This document shows, one piece after another, positions 7,499 to 18,108 of a stretch of DNA of 32,545 bases. The notes beneath the pieces are model-generated. The model was not told where the DNA came from, made no database searches, and saw only the letters and a program-made list of their open reading frames with translations. The DNA comes from Candidatus Ozemibacter sp. (GTDB lineage: Bacteria > Muiribacteriota > Ozemobacteria > Ozemobacterales > Ozemobacteraceae), in contig JASURT010000012.1 in NCBI GenBank assembly GCA_030446435.1, forward strand, positions 1-32,545, written 5' to 3'. Position numbers and translations under genes: made by a program. Position 1 is the stretch's first letter. Each line of letters starts with the position of its first letter.

Positions 7499-8725
7499 AT
7501 GAAAGTCACAACAATGAAATGCATGAAATGTGGAAAAGAGTTTCCGGTGTCACTCGATCGCTATGTCTGCGATGTTTGCGGCATCGAAGGTATTCTTGAC
7601 ATTATCTATGATTACAAATCAATAGAAATCAGCAAAGAAGAAATTGCCCAGAATCGTGACTATTCTTTGTGGCGCTATAAAAAAATGCTGCCCCTTGAAG
7701 AATCAGCGCCCGTTCCCCCTTTACAGGTCGGCTGGACCCCTCTTTACCGGGCAAGCAAAATTGAAGATCAGCTTGGTTTGAACAATGTATACGTAAAAGA
7801 TGACGGTCGAAACCCCACTGCTTCCTTGAAAGACAGGGCCTCGGCAGTTGGCGTTGCCAAAGCTATCGAAGCCGGCGCAAAAACTATTTGCGCAGCTTCG
7901 ACGGGTAATGCCGCAAGCTCGCTGGCTGGTTTCGCCGCTTCGGCAGGAATAAAAACCGTCATTTTCGTACCCAAAAGGGCGCCTAAGGCAAAAGTTGCCC
8001 AGTTACTGGTGTATGGCGCAAAGACCGTTATTGTAGACGACTCATACGACCGCGCCTTTGAACTTTCGGTAGAAATCACCGAAAAATTCGGTTTTTACAA
8101 TCGTAATTGTGCATACAACCCCTATCTGGTCGAAGGCAAGAAAACTGTGGCCTTCGAAATCTGGGAACAACTAGGTTTCGACGTTCCTGACAGGGTTTAC
8201 GTTTCCATCGGCGATGGATGTATTACTTCAGGTGTATACAAAGGTTTTTACGATTTAATGCAACTTGGTCTAACGGAAAAAATGCCGAGAATCATCGGCG
8301 TTCAGGCATCGGGCTGTAATCCAATTGAAGTAGCAATGAAAACCGGCGAATTCACGCCTCAGGAGGGAAATACCATTGCCGATTCAATCGCGGTCGGAGT
8401 CCCGCGCAATCGTCTCAAGGCTCTCAAAAGTCTGAAAGAATCGAATGGCGATTGTATTTCGGTTACCGACGATGAAATTCGCTCAGCTTTGCTTGAATTA
8501 CCCCGAGGCACCGGAGTCTTCGGCGAACCCGCCGGTGTAACCGCATTTGCCGGATTCAAAAAGCATGCGCTTGCCAAGGATATAGATTCAGAAGAAAAGG
8601 TGGTAATTATCAACACCGGAAACGGCCTGAAAGATATCGATTCGGCAATTTCTGTCTGTACAATGCCCACACCGGTCGCCTCGGACGTCGAAGCTGTGGC
8701 AGCACATGTAAAAACTCTGGTCTGA
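7499..8725 (+). CDS. thrC: Threonine synthase (PLP-dependent, zinc-ribbon type)
   Basis: This 408-residue enzyme converts O-phosphohomoserine to threonine. The N-terminus carries a four-cysteine metal-binding knuckle (Cys8, Cys11, Cys24, Cys27), as in the longer archaeal/plant-type branch. The PLP lysine is Lys111 in NPTASLKDRAS, and a glycine/serine phosphate loop (STGNAASSLAGFAA) follows. Late motifs include GEPAGVTAFAG and INTGNGLKD, normal for the family. It lies upstream of the one-carbon operon in the same direction, with a 116-nt gap that has its own promoter. Threonine could feed glycine by aldol cleavage, but no dedicated aldolase is seen here. Confidence 0.92.
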   Translation: MKVTTMKCMKCGKEFPVSLDRYVCDVCGIEGILDIIYDYKSIEISKEEIAQNRDYSLWRYKKMLPLEESAPVPPLQVGWTPLYRASKIEDQLGLNNVYVKDDGRNPTASLKDRASAVGVAKAIEAGAKTICAASTGNAASSLAGFAASAGIKTVIFVPKRAPKAKVAQLLVYGAKTVIVDDSYDRAFELSVEITEKFGFYNRNCAYNPYLVEGKKTVAFEIWEQLGFDVPDRVYVSIGDGCITSGVYKGFYDLMQLGLTEKMPRIIGVQASGCNPIEVAMKTGEFTPQEGNTIADSIAVGVPRNRLKALKSLKESNGDCISVTDDEIRSALLELPRGTGVFGEPAGVTAFAGFKKHALAKDIDSEEKVVIINTGNGLKDIDSAISVCTMPTPVASDVEAVAAHVKTLV

Positions 8726-8779
8726 ATCAGAGCTGCATAAGCCGCCGAAAAACCAGAGATTTTTGCCTTTAAAATAAGG

Positions 8780-8808
8780 TTGCCTTTAGTGTTTTGCGGC
8801 GTTATACT
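8780..8808 (+). promoter_or_regulatory. Probable promoter of the one-carbon/glycine operon
   Basis: TTGCCT (8780-8785) and TATACT (8803-8808) are spaced by 17 nt, matching four and five positions of the sigma70 boxes. The predicted start near 8815 gives a leader of under 30 nt before folD, so no glycine riboswitch fits between promoter and gene. Confidence 0.5.
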
Positions 8809-8841
8809 CAGCCTGAAAAATTGCAAATCAGGAGTTGTGAA

Positions 8842-9714
8842 TTGACTAAAATCATTGATGGAAAAGCCATTTCAGCCACAATAAAAGCCGAAGTAGCCGC
8901 TGAAGTTCAGCAGATGATCGAGGCCGGGAAACAGGCACCCGGATTGGCAGTCGTTCTTGTGGGCGAAAATAAAGCAAGTCAGGTTTATGTTTCGATGAAA
9001 AAGAAGGCTTGCGAAAAAGCAGGCATATATTCCCGCGAAATACAGCTGCCCGAAACGGTAACCATGAATGAGCTTTTGACAGAAGTTAAGAAGTTGAACG
9101 ATGACAGCCAGATCCATGGCATTTTAGTCCAGCTTCCGTTACCTTCTCATATCGATGAGCAAGAAGTTCTCAACCATATTGACCCGCGCAAGGATGTCGA
9201 TGGTTTTCACCCGATCAACGTCGGAAACCTCAGTCTGAAAATCGACGGCTTTGTCCCCTGCACTCCGCTTGGGGTAATGGAAATGCTCAAGCGCTCAAAC
9301 ATAGAAATTCAGGGAAAAAATGCTCTGGTTCTTGGGCGCTCTAACATTGTCGGTAAGCCAATGGCGATGTTGCTGACCAACGCACACGCCACCGTAACGA
9401 TTGCCCACTCCAAAACCCGTGACCTGGCAGAACAGATAGGTCGCGCCGATATTCTGGTCGCGGCCATCGGCCGACCAGAATTCGTTAAGGGCGAATGGAT
9501 CAAAGAAGGCGCGGTGGTAGTTGACGTCGGCATAAATTCAATCGATGACCCCAATTCGGCAAAAGGCTACCGACTGGTTGGCGATGTCGAATACGAAAGC
9601 GCTGCGGCAAAAGCCGCGCACATTACTCCGGTGCCGGGCGGAGTAGGCCCAATGACTATAGCAATGCTTCTTTCAAATACTTTGAAAGCAAAAAAGAAAT
9701 ATTACAATTCATAA
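8842..9714 (+). CDS. folD: Bifunctional methylene-THF dehydrogenase / methenyl-THF cyclohydrolase
   Basis: FolD interconverts 5,10-methylene-THF, methenyl-THF and 10-formyl-THF in the cytosol. I chose the TTG at 8842 because AGGAG (8830-8834) lies 7 nt upstream and the protein then begins (M)[11 protein letters not shown] like other FolD; an in-frame ATG at 8794 would add 16 unlikely residues. The 290-residue length is normal. Catalytic Tyr and Lys lie in [12 protein letters not shown]. Folate-site motifs VQLPLPSHI and [11 protein letters not shown], the nucleotide-binding [13 protein letters not shown] and the C-terminal [10 protein letters not shown] are all intact. It is the first gene of the glycine operon and links methylene-THF to the formate ligase three genes on. 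Confidence 0.95.
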   Translation: MTKIIDGKAISATIKAEVAAEVQQMIEAGKQAPGLAVVLVGENKASQVYVSMKKKACEKAGIYSREIQLPETVTMNELLTEVKKLNDDSQIHGILVQLPLPSHIDEQEVLNHIDPRKDVDGFHPINVGNLSLKIDGFVPCTPLGVMEMLKRSNIEIQGKNALVLGRSNIVGKPMAMLLTNAHATVTIAHSKTRDLAEQIGRADILVAAIGRPEFVKGEWIKEGAVVVDVGINSIDDPNSAKGYRLVGDVEYESAAAKAAHITPVPGGVGPMTIAMLLSNTLKAKKKYYNS

Positions 9715-9736
9715 AGGAATAATTGGAGAAACTGAA

Positions 9737-10894
9737 GTGGAATTAGATACCCTGTTAATGACCCCAGGTCCGGTTCATCTCGATTCAGACGTGCTGCTTG
9801 CAGGCGCCAGACCACTCAGCCATCATCGAACCAATGATTTTTCGCCGGTTTATGAAGACTGTGTTGCGAAGCTGAAGAAAATTTTTGGCACCAGCCAAAA
9901 ACTTTATCTTACGACCTCGTCGGGCACCGGTGTTATGGAAACAGCTATAGCCAACCTTTTTAATGAAGGCGAAACAGTTTTAACCGTCGACACTGGAATT
10001 TTCGGACAGCGCTTCAGCAAAATCGCCGAAGCTTTTCGTTTAAAAGTAATCACTTTAAAATGTGATGACGGCAAAAAGGTCAGAGTCGAGCAGATTGCCG
10101 AAGCTCTTGAAAAGAACCCTGAAATTTCAGGCATTACCGTTACTTTTAACGAAACTTCTACCGGCATCAGAAATGATGTAAAAGCCATCGGAGAATTTCT
10201 TAAAGATAAGGGCAAAATCTTTATCACAGACGGAGTTTCGGGCATTGGCGCCCTGCCCTTCAAAATGGATGAATGGCATATCGACGTTGCTGTTTCAGCC
10301 TCACAAAAGGGTTTTCTTACCCCCCCAGGCGTAGGTATGATTGCTTTGTCTGAAAAAGCCTGGAAAAAAGTTGAAACCGTAAAATGTCATGGCTACTACT
10401 TCGATCTGAAGCTGTATCGTGACAATCAGGAATTGCCGATTCCGGCCTACCCCTGGACCCCGGCCATCAACGTCATGTTCTCGCTTCAGGTAGCCCTTGA
10501 AAAGCTTGAAAGAACAGGCATGAACAACGTTTATGCCCATTATGAAAAGCTTGCCGGCGGCCTGAGAGCAGCGCTAAAGGCCCTTAACCTCAAGCTCTTC
10601 ACTGAAGAAGAAGCCTGCTCAAATGTTCTGACCGTTTTTTACACCCCCGAAGGAATCAGCCCCAAAGAAATCGTGGCTGAAATGCGCAGTCGTTATGGCA
10701 TTCTCATTGCCGCTGGTCAGGCGCAATATAATGACAAGGTTTTACGCATAACCACCATAGGTGCAATCGGTGAGCGCGACCTGATTGGCACAATCGGTTT
10801 GCTCGAAATGACTCTTGTGAAAAAAGGCTGTTTGAAACAAGCCGGAGCAGGGGTTGCCGCCATGATGGAATATTTTCTTAAAAACGAAAGGTAA
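9737..10894 (+). CDS. Class V aminotransferase (alanine/serine-glyoxylate aminotransferase family)
   Basis: This is a 385-residue PLP enzyme. It opens with the family motif LLMTPGPVHLDSDVL and HHRTNDF, with SSGTGVMETAI as the phosphate-cup region. The Schiff-base lysine is Lys191 in SASQKGFLTPPGVG. The closest named relatives are alanine-glyoxylate, serine-glyoxylate and serine-pyruvate aminotransferases; substrate choice cannot be read from the sequence. It lies inside the operon between folD and fhs, so glycine formation from glyoxylate, or a serine-to-hydroxypyruvate step, is likely. The start is GTG at 9737 with GGAG at 9725-9728. A soluble hydrogenase small-subunit label, often given to this family, would be misleading. 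Confidence 0.85.
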   Translation: MELDTLLMTPGPVHLDSDVLLAGARPLSHHRTNDFSPVYEDCVAKLKKIFGTSQKLYLTTSSGTGVMETAIANLFNEGETVLTVDTGIFGQRFSKIAEAFRLKVITLKCDDGKKVRVEQIAEALEKNPEISGITVTFNETSTGIRNDVKAIGEFLKDKGKIFITDGVSGIGALPFKMDEWHIDVAVSASQKGFLTPPGVGMIALSEKAWKKVETVKCHGYYFDLKLYRDNQELPIPAYPWTPAINVMFSLQVALEKLERTGMNNVYAHYEKLAGGLRAALKALNLKLFTEEEACSNVLTVFYTPEGISPKEIVAEMRSRYGILIAAGQAQYNDKVLRITTIGAIGERDLIGTIGLLEMTLVKKGCLKQAGAGVAAMMEYFLKNER

Positions 10895-10900
10895 ACAGTT

Positions 10901-12565
10901 TTGAACAATATTGAAGCCGAAAAAATAGATCAGATTCGACCTATTGAAGAAGTCGGGGCCGATCTTGGCCTGCTTCCTGAAGAAATCGAACCTTATGGTC
11001 GTTTGAAGGCCAAAATTGCTTACAGTGCTAAACAGAGAGTCAGCGAAAACAAAAACGGCAAACTGATTCTTGTTTCAGCAATGACACCGACCCCAGCCGG
11101 GGAAGGCAAAACCACAACCTGCATCGGCCTTGCCGACTCATTGCGCATGCTTGGTCGCAAAACTGCACTTTGCCTGCGTGAACCATCTATGGGCCCGGTT
11201 TTCGGCATCAAAGGCGGCGCAACCGGCGGCGGCAAAAGTCAGCTGGTTCCCATGGAAGAAATAAACCTTCATTTTACCGGCGATATTCATGCCATCACTT
11301 CGGCCCACAATCTGCTTACCGCATTAATTGCCAACCACATTAACCACGGAAACGCTCTTAGAATAGACCCCAAGGCTGTGCCGTTCAAAAGGGTGATAGA
11401 TATGAACGAACGCAGTTTAAGAAATATAGTGGTTGGCCTTGGCGCCGGTAACGGAGTTTCGAAAGAAACCGGCTTTGACATTACCGCAGCATCAGAAGTC
11501 ATGGCTATTTTGTGTCTTGCTGCAGATATAACTGATCTTAAACGCAGACTTGGTGAAATGGTGGTCAGCTTTGATGTTGATGGGCAGCCGGTAAGAGCCA
11601 AAGACCTGAAAGCCCAGGGTGCAATGGCCGCAATACTAAAAGAAGCCATAAAACCAAATCTGGTTCAGACTCGCTATTCAACGCCAGTTCTGGTGCATGG
11701 CGGACCTTTTGCCAATATCGCTCACGGCTGCAATAGTTTGATGGCAACGCAAATGGCGCTGAAACTTGCTGATCTGGTAGTTACAGAAGCCGGCTTTGCC
11801 ACTGACCTCGGCGCAGAGAAATTCTTCGACATCAAGTGCAGATATGGAAAACTTCGCCCGGATGCGGCAGTGATCGTTGCCACAATAAGAGCTCTTAAAA
11901 TGCACGGTGGCGTTGCAAAAAGTGACCTGAAATCCGAAAACCTTGAAGCGGTTAAAAAAGGATTTGAAAATCTAACGAAACACATCGAAAACATACAGAT
12001 GTTCGGGGTTCCGGCGGTTGTGGCCGTGAACAAATTTCATACCGATACGGATGCTGAGATAAACTGGGTTCTTGACCAGGTCAAAAAGCTTGGTTTCGAA
12101 GCCGTTGTTTCTGATATTTATGCCAATGGGCCAAAGGGCGGCATCGAATTGGCCGAGGCGGTAGAAAAGGCTATCGAAAGTGGTAAAAACGAATTTGATT
12201 TTCTCTACCCTCTTGAAATGCCTTTGATCGAAAAAATCAATGTTATTGCGCGATGTTGTTATGGTGCGGGCAGCGTAACCATCCTTCCCAAAGCCAAAAG
12301 GCAACTCGAAAAATTTGAAACCCTGGGCTATCGCCATGTACCGGTTTGCATAGCAAAAACCCAGGCTTCGCTTTCAGACAACGCCAAACTTCTCGGTCGC
12401 CCCAGAGATTTTGACGTGGTGGTTAGAGAAGCCAGATTAAGCGCCGGCGCAGGCTTCGTTGTGGCAATCGCCGGAGAGATTATGACCATGCCCGGTTTAC
12501 CCAAAGAACCGGCTGCAGAAATTATTGATATCGACGAAAACGGTCAGATAACCGGACTGTTCTAA
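10901..12565 (+). CDS. fhs: Formate-tetrahydrofolate ligase
   Basis: The 554-residue length is typical. The enzyme joins formate to THF with ATP, giving 10-formyl-THF, and is reversible, so it can also make ATP from formyl-THF. The nucleotide-binding loop TPTPAGEGKTT is near residue 64, followed by the family sequences REPSMGPVFGIKGGATGGG and GDIHAITSAHNLL. The C-terminus carries the usual MTMPGLPKEPAAE. The start appears to be TTG at 10901, 6 nt after the aminotransferase stop, with only a weak AAAGG upstream. With folD and glyA it forms a full formate-to-serine route. Confidence 0.95.
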   Translation: MNNIEAEKIDQIRPIEEVGADLGLLPEEIEPYGRLKAKIAYSAKQRVSENKNGKLILVSAMTPTPAGEGKTTTCIGLADSLRMLGRKTALCLREPSMGPVFGIKGGATGGGKSQLVPMEEINLHFTGDIHAITSAHNLLTALIANHINHGNALRIDPKAVPFKRVIDMNERSLRNIVVGLGAGNGVSKETGFDITAASEVMAILCLAADITDLKRRLGEMVVSFDVDGQPVRAKDLKAQGAMAAILKEAIKPNLVQTRYSTPVLVHGGPFANIAHGCNSLMATQMALKLADLVVTEAGFATDLGAEKFFDIKCRYGKLRPDAAVIVATIRALKMHGGVAKSDLKSENLEAVKKGFENLTKHIENIQMFGVPAVVAVNKFHTDTDAEINWVLDQVKKLGFEAVVSDIYANGPKGGIELAEAVEKAIESGKNEFDFLYPLEMPLIEKINVIARCCYGAGSVTILPKAKRQLEKFETLGYRHVPVCIAKTQASLSDNAKLLGRPRDFDVVVREARLSAGAGFVVAIAGEIMTMPGLPKEPAAEIIDIDENGQITGLF

Positions 12566-12584
12566 ATAAGGCAAGGAGTGAATG

Positions 12585-13673
12585 ATGAAGAAGACACCTC
12601 TCTGTTCGGTGCACGAAAAACTAGGCGCGAGAATGATTGATTTCTCAGGTTGGTATATGCCGGTTCAATACTCTTCAATTATCGAAGAGCATAACGCGGT
12701 TCGTGAAAACTCAGGTCTTTTTGATCTTTATCACATGGGCGAATTCTGGCTTACCGGAAAAGATGCCCTGAAAAACGTGCAAAAGATCGTTACCCAGGAT
12801 ATAGAAGCCATTTCAGACCGACAGATTGCTTATACCCCAATGTGTCGACCAGATGGCACAATCATCGACGATCTTCTGGTCTATCGCTGGAATGAATACA
12901 AATTTCTGCTCGTGGTTAACGCCGCCAATATAGATAAAGATTTTGCCTGGATCAAAAGTCAGCTTGAAGGCGAAGTTGAATTGACAAATGATTCAGACGA
13001 CACTGGTCTTATCGCTATTCAGGGCCCAAACGCTGAAGCTATTCTGCAGAAACTTACCCGCCAGAGACTTAAATCGATCAAATTTTACTGGTTTACTACC
13101 GGCAAAGCCGCCGGAGTGGAATGCATAATCAGCCGCACCGGTTACACCGGCGAAGAAGGCTTTGAGCTTTATTATCCCGCAGAAAAATCAGAAGAACTCT
13201 GGAACGCATTGATGGAAGCGGGTAAAGAACTCGGAATCAAACCAATAGGGCTTGGCGCACGTGATACGCTTCGTCTTGAAGCCAGACTGATGCTTTATGG
13301 CAATGATATTAACGATGAAACTACGCCAATCGAGGCTAACCTCAACTGGACTGTCAAATTTGCCAAGGGCGCGTTCAATGGCAGCGATGTCATGAAAGAA
13401 CAGAAAGAAAATGGCACCAAAAAGACAATCGTTGGTTTTGAACTTGGCAAAGGGCCGGCTGCCCGCCATGGCTACCCGATCATGAAAGATGGCAAAGCCG
13501 TTGGTGAAGTAACTTCAGGTACAATGTCCCCTACTCTGAAAAAAAATATCGGTCTTGGTTATGTGCCACCTGAACTAAGCAAAATCGGCACAAAACTGGA
13601 TATTGAAATTCGCGGAAAAAATTATCCGGCTACCGTAATCGAAACGCCGTTTTATTCAAGGAAAAGGAGCTAA
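12585..13673 (+). CDS. gcvT: Glycine cleavage system T protein (aminomethyltransferase)
   Basis: This roughly 362-residue protein transfers the aminomethyl carbon between lipoylated H protein and THF. Motifs: [11 protein letters not shown] at the N-terminus, [11 protein letters not shown], the folate-binding acidic stretch [11 protein letters not shown], and [12 protein letters not shown]. Two consecutive ATGs are available at 12582 and 12585; AAGGAG at 12573-12578 is 3 or 6 nt away respectively, so I prefer 12585. It follows fhs by under 20 nt and precedes glyA by 2 nt, consistent with one transcript. Confidence 0.95.
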   Translation: MKKTPLCSVHEKLGARMIDFSGWYMPVQYSSIIEEHNAVRENSGLFDLYHMGEFWLTGKDALKNVQKIVTQDIEAISDRQIAYTPMCRPDGTIIDDLLVYRWNEYKFLLVVNAANIDKDFAWIKSQLEGEVELTNDSDDTGLIAIQGPNAEAILQKLTRQRLKSIKFYWFTTGKAAGVECIISRTGYTGEEGFELYYPAEKSEELWNALMEAGKELGIKPIGLGARDTLRLEARLMLYGNDINDETTPIEANLNWTVKFAKGAFNGSDVMKEQKENGTKKTIVGFELGKGPAARHGYPIMKDGKAVGEVTSGTMSPTLKKNIGLGYVPPELSKIGTKLDIEIRGKNYPATVIETPFYSRKRS

Positions 13674-13675
13674 GG

Positions 13676-14914
13676 ATGCAGAATTTAAAAATTGCTGATC
13701 CCGAAATTTTTGAAATCGTTGAACGTGAAAAACAGAGACAGATGAGCCAGATCGAGCTTATCGCTTCAGAAAACTTTGTTTCAGATGCGATTCTCGATGC
13801 AATGGGTTCTGTTTTAACCAACAAATATGCCGAAGGTTATCCGGCAAAGCGTTATTATGGCGGCTGTGAAGTCGTTGATGACGCTGAAAACGTCGCCCGT
13901 GAAAGAGTTAAAAAGATTTTTGGCGCAGACCATGCCAATGTTCAGCCGCATTCAGGCAGCCAGGCAAATATGGCTGTTTACCAGGCGGTAATGAAACCCG
14001 GCGAAACTTTCCTGGGCATGAATCTTTCAAATGGCGGCCATCTTACCCATGGCAGCCCGGTTAACTTTTCAGGTATTCTTTACAATGTAGTTCCCTACGG
14101 AGTTGACGATGAGAATGAAATGATCGATTACGATGCCTTAAGAGCACTCGCAGTTGAACATAAACCCAAAATGATCATGGCCGGTGCATCTGCCTACCCA
14201 AGAGTTATCGATTTCAAGCGTTTTCGCGAAATTTGTGACGAAGTTGGTGCGGTACTCTGCGTAGACATGGCTCATATTGCCGGTCTGGTTGCTGCAGGGC
14301 TTCATCCAAGCCCGGTTCCATATGCTGATTTCGTAACGTCCACTACCCACAAAACTTTGCGTGGGCCTCGTGGCGGTTTGATTCTCTGCAAAGAGCAGTG
14401 GGCCAAAGCTATTGACAAAGCAATTTTCCCAGGACTTCAGGGCGGACCTTTGATGCATGTAATCGCAGCCAAGGCCGTTGCATTCAAAGAAGCGCTCGAC
14501 CCATCTTTCAAAGAATACCAGCAGAAAGTTCTCGACAATGCCCAGGCGCTTGCCTCAGCACTGACCGAAAAAGGCTTCAGACTGGTTTCTGGTGGAACTG
14601 ACAATCATTTGATGCTGATCGATGTCAGAAACAAGAATATAACCGGTAAAGCCGCTGAAAAAGCCCTTGATAAAGCCGGCATAACCGTCAATAAGAACAC
14701 CATTCCGAATGACCCGCAGTCACCATTCGTAACTTCCGGACTGCGAATCGGCACCCCTGCAGTAACTACCAGAGGCATGAAACCTGAAACCATGAAAGAA
14801 ATCGCTGACCTGATCGACCAGGTTCTTTCAGATCACGAAAACGAAAGCAATCTCGCTGCCGTCAAAGAAAAAGTAAACAACATCTGCAGCAAATTTCCCT
14901 TTTATAAATTTTAA
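13676..14914 (+). CDS. glyA: Serine hydroxymethyltransferase
   Basis: This 412-residue PLP enzyme interconverts serine plus THF with glycine plus methylene-THF. The N-terminal signature [14 protein letters not shown], the [14 protein letters not shown] loop and the PLP lysine Lys226 in [14 protein letters not shown] are all present. The length is normal. AAGGAG (13664-13669), inside the end of gcvT, is 6 nt from the ATG, so translation is probably coupled. In this operon it is the step that joins the glycine system to serine. Confidence 0.97.
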   Translation: MQNLKIADPEIFEIVEREKQRQMSQIELIASENFVSDAILDAMGSVLTNKYAEGYPAKRYYGGCEVVDDAENVARERVKKIFGADHANVQPHSGSQANMAVYQAVMKPGETFLGMNLSNGGHLTHGSPVNFSGILYNVVPYGVDDENEMIDYDALRALAVEHKPKMIMAGASAYPRVIDFKRFREICDEVGAVLCVDMAHIAGLVAAGLHPSPVPYADFVTSTTHKTLRGPRGGLILCKEQWAKAIDKAIFPGLQGGPLMHVIAAKAVAFKEALDPSFKEYQQKVLDNAQALASALTEKGFRLVSGGTDNHLMLIDVRNKNITGKAAEKALDKAGITVNKNTIPNDPQSPFVTSGLRIGTPAVTTRGMKPETMKEIADLIDQVLSDHENESNLAAVKEKVNNICSKFPFYKF

Positions 14915-14933
14915 GAAATCAGGAGAGAATAAA

Positions 14934-15293
14934 ATGAAATACACAAAAGAACACGAATGGGCGAATCTTGAAGGCGATACCGCAACCGTCGGCATTACCG
15001 ACTATGCTGCAAACCAGCTGGGCGACGTAGTTTTCGTCGAAATGCCCGGTGTTGGAGACAGCGTCGGCAAAGGCGATACCATCGGCACCATCGAATCAGT
15101 AAAAACCGTTTCTGATCTTTATTCTCCGCTGACAGGTGAAATCGTGGCCGTAAACGAAGAAATCGAAAGCAATCCTGGCCTGGTTAATGAAGATCCTCAT
15201 GGCAAGGGCTGGTTGATTAAAATTAAACTATCAGACCCGAAAGAAATGGATGACCTTCTTTCTGAAGCTGATTACAAAGCAATCTGCGAATAA
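14934..15293 (+). CDS. gcvH: Glycine cleavage system H protein (lipoyl carrier)
   Basis: The 119-residue protein carries lipoate on Lys57 (GTIESVKTVSDLYSP) and shuttles the aminomethyl group between P, T and L proteins. It starts directly with KYTKEHEWA, a few residues shorter than many H proteins at the N-terminus. AGGAG at 14921-14925 is 8 nt upstream of the ATG. No lipoate ligase or lipoyl synthase is in the window. Confidence 0.97.
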   Translation: MKYTKEHEWANLEGDTATVGITDYAANQLGDVVFVEMPGVGDSVGKGDTIGTIESVKTVSDLYSPLTGEIVAVNEEIESNPGLVNEDPHGKGWLIKIKLSDPKEMDDLLSEADYKAICE

Positions 15294-15311
15294 TTTCAGG
15301 AGACAATTCTA

Positions 15312-16658
15312 ATGGCCAATTATATTCCAAATACTCCTGATGAAGTTCAGGAAATGCTCAAGGCCATAGGGGTAAAAACGGTAGACGATCTTTTTGCCGA
15401 AATTCCGCCGGAATTGAAGCTGCAAAGCGAACTAAACATTCCCGCCGGAGTCAGCGAAGTTGAAATGGCGCGCGAACTTAAAGCTTTGGCCCGCGAAAAC
15501 ACCACTGTCGATGAGGCTGTTTGTTTTCTCGGTGGCGGAGCCTATGATCATATTGTTCCTGCTGTAATCGACCACATTCTTCTGCGTGGAGACTTCTTTA
15601 CCGCTTACACACCCTATCAGCCTGAAGTATCTCAAGGCACTCTTCAGGCAATTTATGAATATCAGAGCCTGATCAGTTCACTTACAGGAATGGATCAGTC
15701 TAACGCTTCGATGTATGAAGGTGCTTCAGCAACAGCAGAGGCCATCAACATGGCCACCGCCCAGACAAGACGCAAGCGTGTGCTGGTAATGCAAACGGTT
15801 AACCCTGAGTATCGTCGCGTTATCAACTCGCTTTGCCAGACCATGGGAACTGAAATCGTAAGTGTTCCGTTTGAAGACGGCACCATAGACCCTGGCAAAG
15901 TCGGCGAACTGATAAATAAAGAAACTGCTGCCATCGTGATTCAATATCCGAATTTCTTCGGTACTATTGAAGACATAGAGCGAATATCAGCCATGGCCCA
16001 CGAAAATGGTGCTCTGGCTATTGTTATTGCGAATCCGATCGCTCTTGGTCTGCTGGAAGCCCCGGGGAACCTTGGTGCAGATATCGTCACCGGTGAAGGT
16101 CAACCACTTGGCATACCCCTGAGTTTCGGTGGTCCGTATCTGGGATTTCTTGCCGCAAACAAACCTCTGCTGCGGCGTATGCCCGGCAGAATCGTCGGCA
16201 GAACCGTTGATATCGATGGCAAAACCGGTTTTGTTCTGACTTTGCAGGCACGAGAGCAGCATATTCGTCGCGAAAAAGCTAGTTCGAACATCTGTTCAAA
16301 TCAGGCTTTAATGGCTCTTAATGCGACCATTTACATGAGCCTGATGGGCAAAGATGGCATAAAAGAAGTTGCCGGCCAAAGCTTTCAAAAGGCTCATTAC
16401 CTGAAACGTGAACTGGCTGAAATCAAGGGACTTTCATTTCCATTCACCGGCAGTTTCTTTAACGAGCTGGTAATCAAGTTTCCCAATGCAAGAAAGATTC
16501 TTGGAAAAATGGCAAAACAGGGAATTTTTGCGGGAATACCGCTTGATAACTACTTCTCTGGCCTGAAAGATCATGTTCTTGTAGCCGTAACCGAAAAACG
16601 CAGCAAAGGCGAGATAGACCGCTATGTAGACATGTTAGGAGGGTTGATCAATGGCTGA
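15312..16658 (+). CDS. gcvPA: Glycine dehydrogenase (decarboxylating) subunit 1
   Basis: This is the 448-residue N-terminal-type half of the P protein, split as in many anaerobes, Firmicutes and Thermus relatives. Typical stretches are [36 protein letters not shown], and [20 protein letters not shown]. It lacks the PLP lysine, which sits on subunit 2; the pair forms an alpha2beta2 enzyme that decarboxylates glycine onto H protein or, in reverse, fixes CO2. AGGAGA (15298-15303) precedes the ATG. Its stop overlaps the next gene by 8 nt, indicating coupled, equimolar synthesis. Confidence 0.97.
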   Translation: MANYIPNTPDEVQEMLKAIGVKTVDDLFAEIPPELKLQSELNIPAGVSEVEMARELKALARENTTVDEAVCFLGGGAYDHIVPAVIDHILLRGDFFTAYTPYQPEVSQGTLQAIYEYQSLISSLTGMDQSNASMYEGASATAEAINMATAQTRRKRVLVMQTVNPEYRRVINSLCQTMGTEIVSVPFEDGTIDPGKVGELINKETAAIVIQYPNFFGTIEDIERISAMAHENGALAIVIANPIALGLLEAPGNLGADIVTGEGQPLGIPLSFGGPYLGFLAANKPLLRRMPGRIVGRTVDIDGKTGFVLTLQAREQHIRREKASSNICSNQALMALNATIYMSLMGKDGIKEVAGQSFQKAHYLKRELAEIKGLSFPFTGSFFNELVIKFPNARKILGKMAKQGIFAGIPLDNYFSGLKDHVLVAVTEKRSKGEIDRYVDMLGGLING

Positions 16659-18102
16659 ACCTCTGATTTTTGATCTTTCGAAAGATGGCCGCCGCGGCTA
16701 TACCCTTCCTGAACTCGATGTTCCCGAAGTAGATCCGGCAGATCACATTCCTGCCAGGTTTCTGCGAAAAGAACTGAACATGCCTTCATTATCAGAAGTA
16801 GAGGTGGTAAGACATTTCACCCGACTGTCGCGGCTTAATCACAGTCTCGATGTGGGCTTCTATCCCCTCGGGTCATGCACAATGAAGTATAACCCAAAAG
16901 TGAATGAAGATATGGCGCGTCTGCCAGGGTTCGCTCACATTCATCCTCTTCAGCCCGAAGATACGGTTCAGGGCGCCTTAAAAATGCTGAGCAAACTTGA
17001 AAGCTATCTTTGCGAAATTACCGGCATGGATTCGATGACACTTCAGCCCGCTGCCGGCGCCCAGGGTGAATTGACCGGCCTTCTGATCATGCAGGCTTAT
17101 CACAGAAAAAACAACAATCACAAGACCAAGATCATCATTCCAGACAGTGGACACGGAACCAATCCGGCGTCATGTTCGATGGTCGGCTATGAAGTTGTTA
17201 ACGTCAAGTCTGACCCACGCGGTGGTGTCGACATGGAAGACCTGAAATCGAAACTTACCCCAGATGTAGCCGGGTTGATGATTACCAACCCCAATACTCT
17301 CGGATTATTCGATGAAAACATTGGCGAACTCGCTAATCTGATTCATTCTGTCGATGGCCTGGTTTATTATGACGGCGCGAATCTCAATGCCATCATGGGT
17401 TGGACCAGACCTGGCGATATGGGCTTTGACATTGTTCATCTGAATCTGCATAAGACCTTCTCTACCCCACACGGCGGTGGTGGACCTGGTGCAGGTCCGG
17501 TGGGTGTAAAAAGTCATCTTGAAGCATATCTGCCAAATCCAAGAATTCAATTCGATGGAAAGAAATACAAAGTTACCACCAAATGCCGCGAATCTGTAGG
17601 GCCGGTGCTTGCCTCTCTCGGAAACTTTCTGGTTCTCGTCAGAGCTTTTGCCTATATAACGGTTAATGGACGTGAAGGCCTGAAGGATATTTCTACTCAT
17701 GCGGTTCTGAATGCGAATTACATGATGCAAAGACTTAAAAAGACCTATAAATTGCCTTATGACCGTTTTTGCAAACATGAATTCGTGCTTTCAGGCAAAA
17801 CTCTCGGTGAATTTGGGGTTAAAACTCTCGATGTAGCCAAGCGTCTGCTCGACTTTGGCTTTCACGCCCCAACCGTATACTTTCCGTTGATCGTTGAAGA
17901 AGCGATGATGATAGAGCCCACTGAAACAGAAAGTAAAGGAACGCTCGACTGCTTTATGGAAGCGCTTGAAATGATCGCTGCCGAAGCAAAGGAAAATGCT
18001 GAAATTCTCAAGCAGGCTCCGGTTAAAACCCCGGTTCGCAGACTAGATGAAGCAACAGCAGCCAGAAAACCCGATATAAACTACTATCGAAAACCTGAAT
18101 AA
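16651..18102 (+). CDS. gcvPB: Glycine dehydrogenase (decarboxylating) subunit 2
   Basis: This 483-residue catalytic half of the P protein carries the PLP lysine Lys268 in [16 protein letters not shown]. Family stretches [18 protein letters not shown] and [11 protein letters not shown] are intact. AGGAGG (16637-16642) lies inside gcvPA, 8 nt before the ATG. It is the last gene of the operon and is followed at once by a terminator-like hairpin. The L protein (dihydrolipoyl dehydrogenase) is absent here and must be encoded elsewhere. Confidence 0.97.
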   Translation: MAEPLIFDLSKDGRRGYTLPELDVPEVDPADHIPARFLRKELNMPSLSEVEVVRHFTRLSRLNHSLDVGFYPLGSCTMKYNPKVNEDMARLPGFAHIHPLQPEDTVQGALKMLSKLESYLCEITGMDSMTLQPAAGAQGELTGLLIMQAYHRKNNNHKTKIIIPDSGHGTNPASCSMVGYEVVNVKSDPRGGVDMEDLKSKLTPDVAGLMITNPNTLGLFDENIGELANLIHSVDGLVYYDGANLNAIMGWTRPGDMGFDIVHLNLHKTFSTPHGGGGPGAGPVGVKSHLEAYLPNPRIQFDGKKYKVTTKCRESVGPVLASLGNFLVLVRAFAYITVNGREGLKDISTHAVLNANYMMQRLKKTYKLPYDRFCKHEFVLSGKTLGEFGVKTLDVAKRLLDFGFHAPTVYFPLIVEEAMMIEPTETESKGTLDCFMEALEMIAAEAKENAEILKQAPVKTPVRRLDEATAARKPDINYYRKPE

Positions 18103-18108
18103 AAGCCG

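Noticed and set aside
8726-8841. Glycine riboswitch before the glycine operon
   Set aside because: The gap is 116 nt and holds the promoter itself; no tandem aptamer core is present and the leader is under 30 nt.
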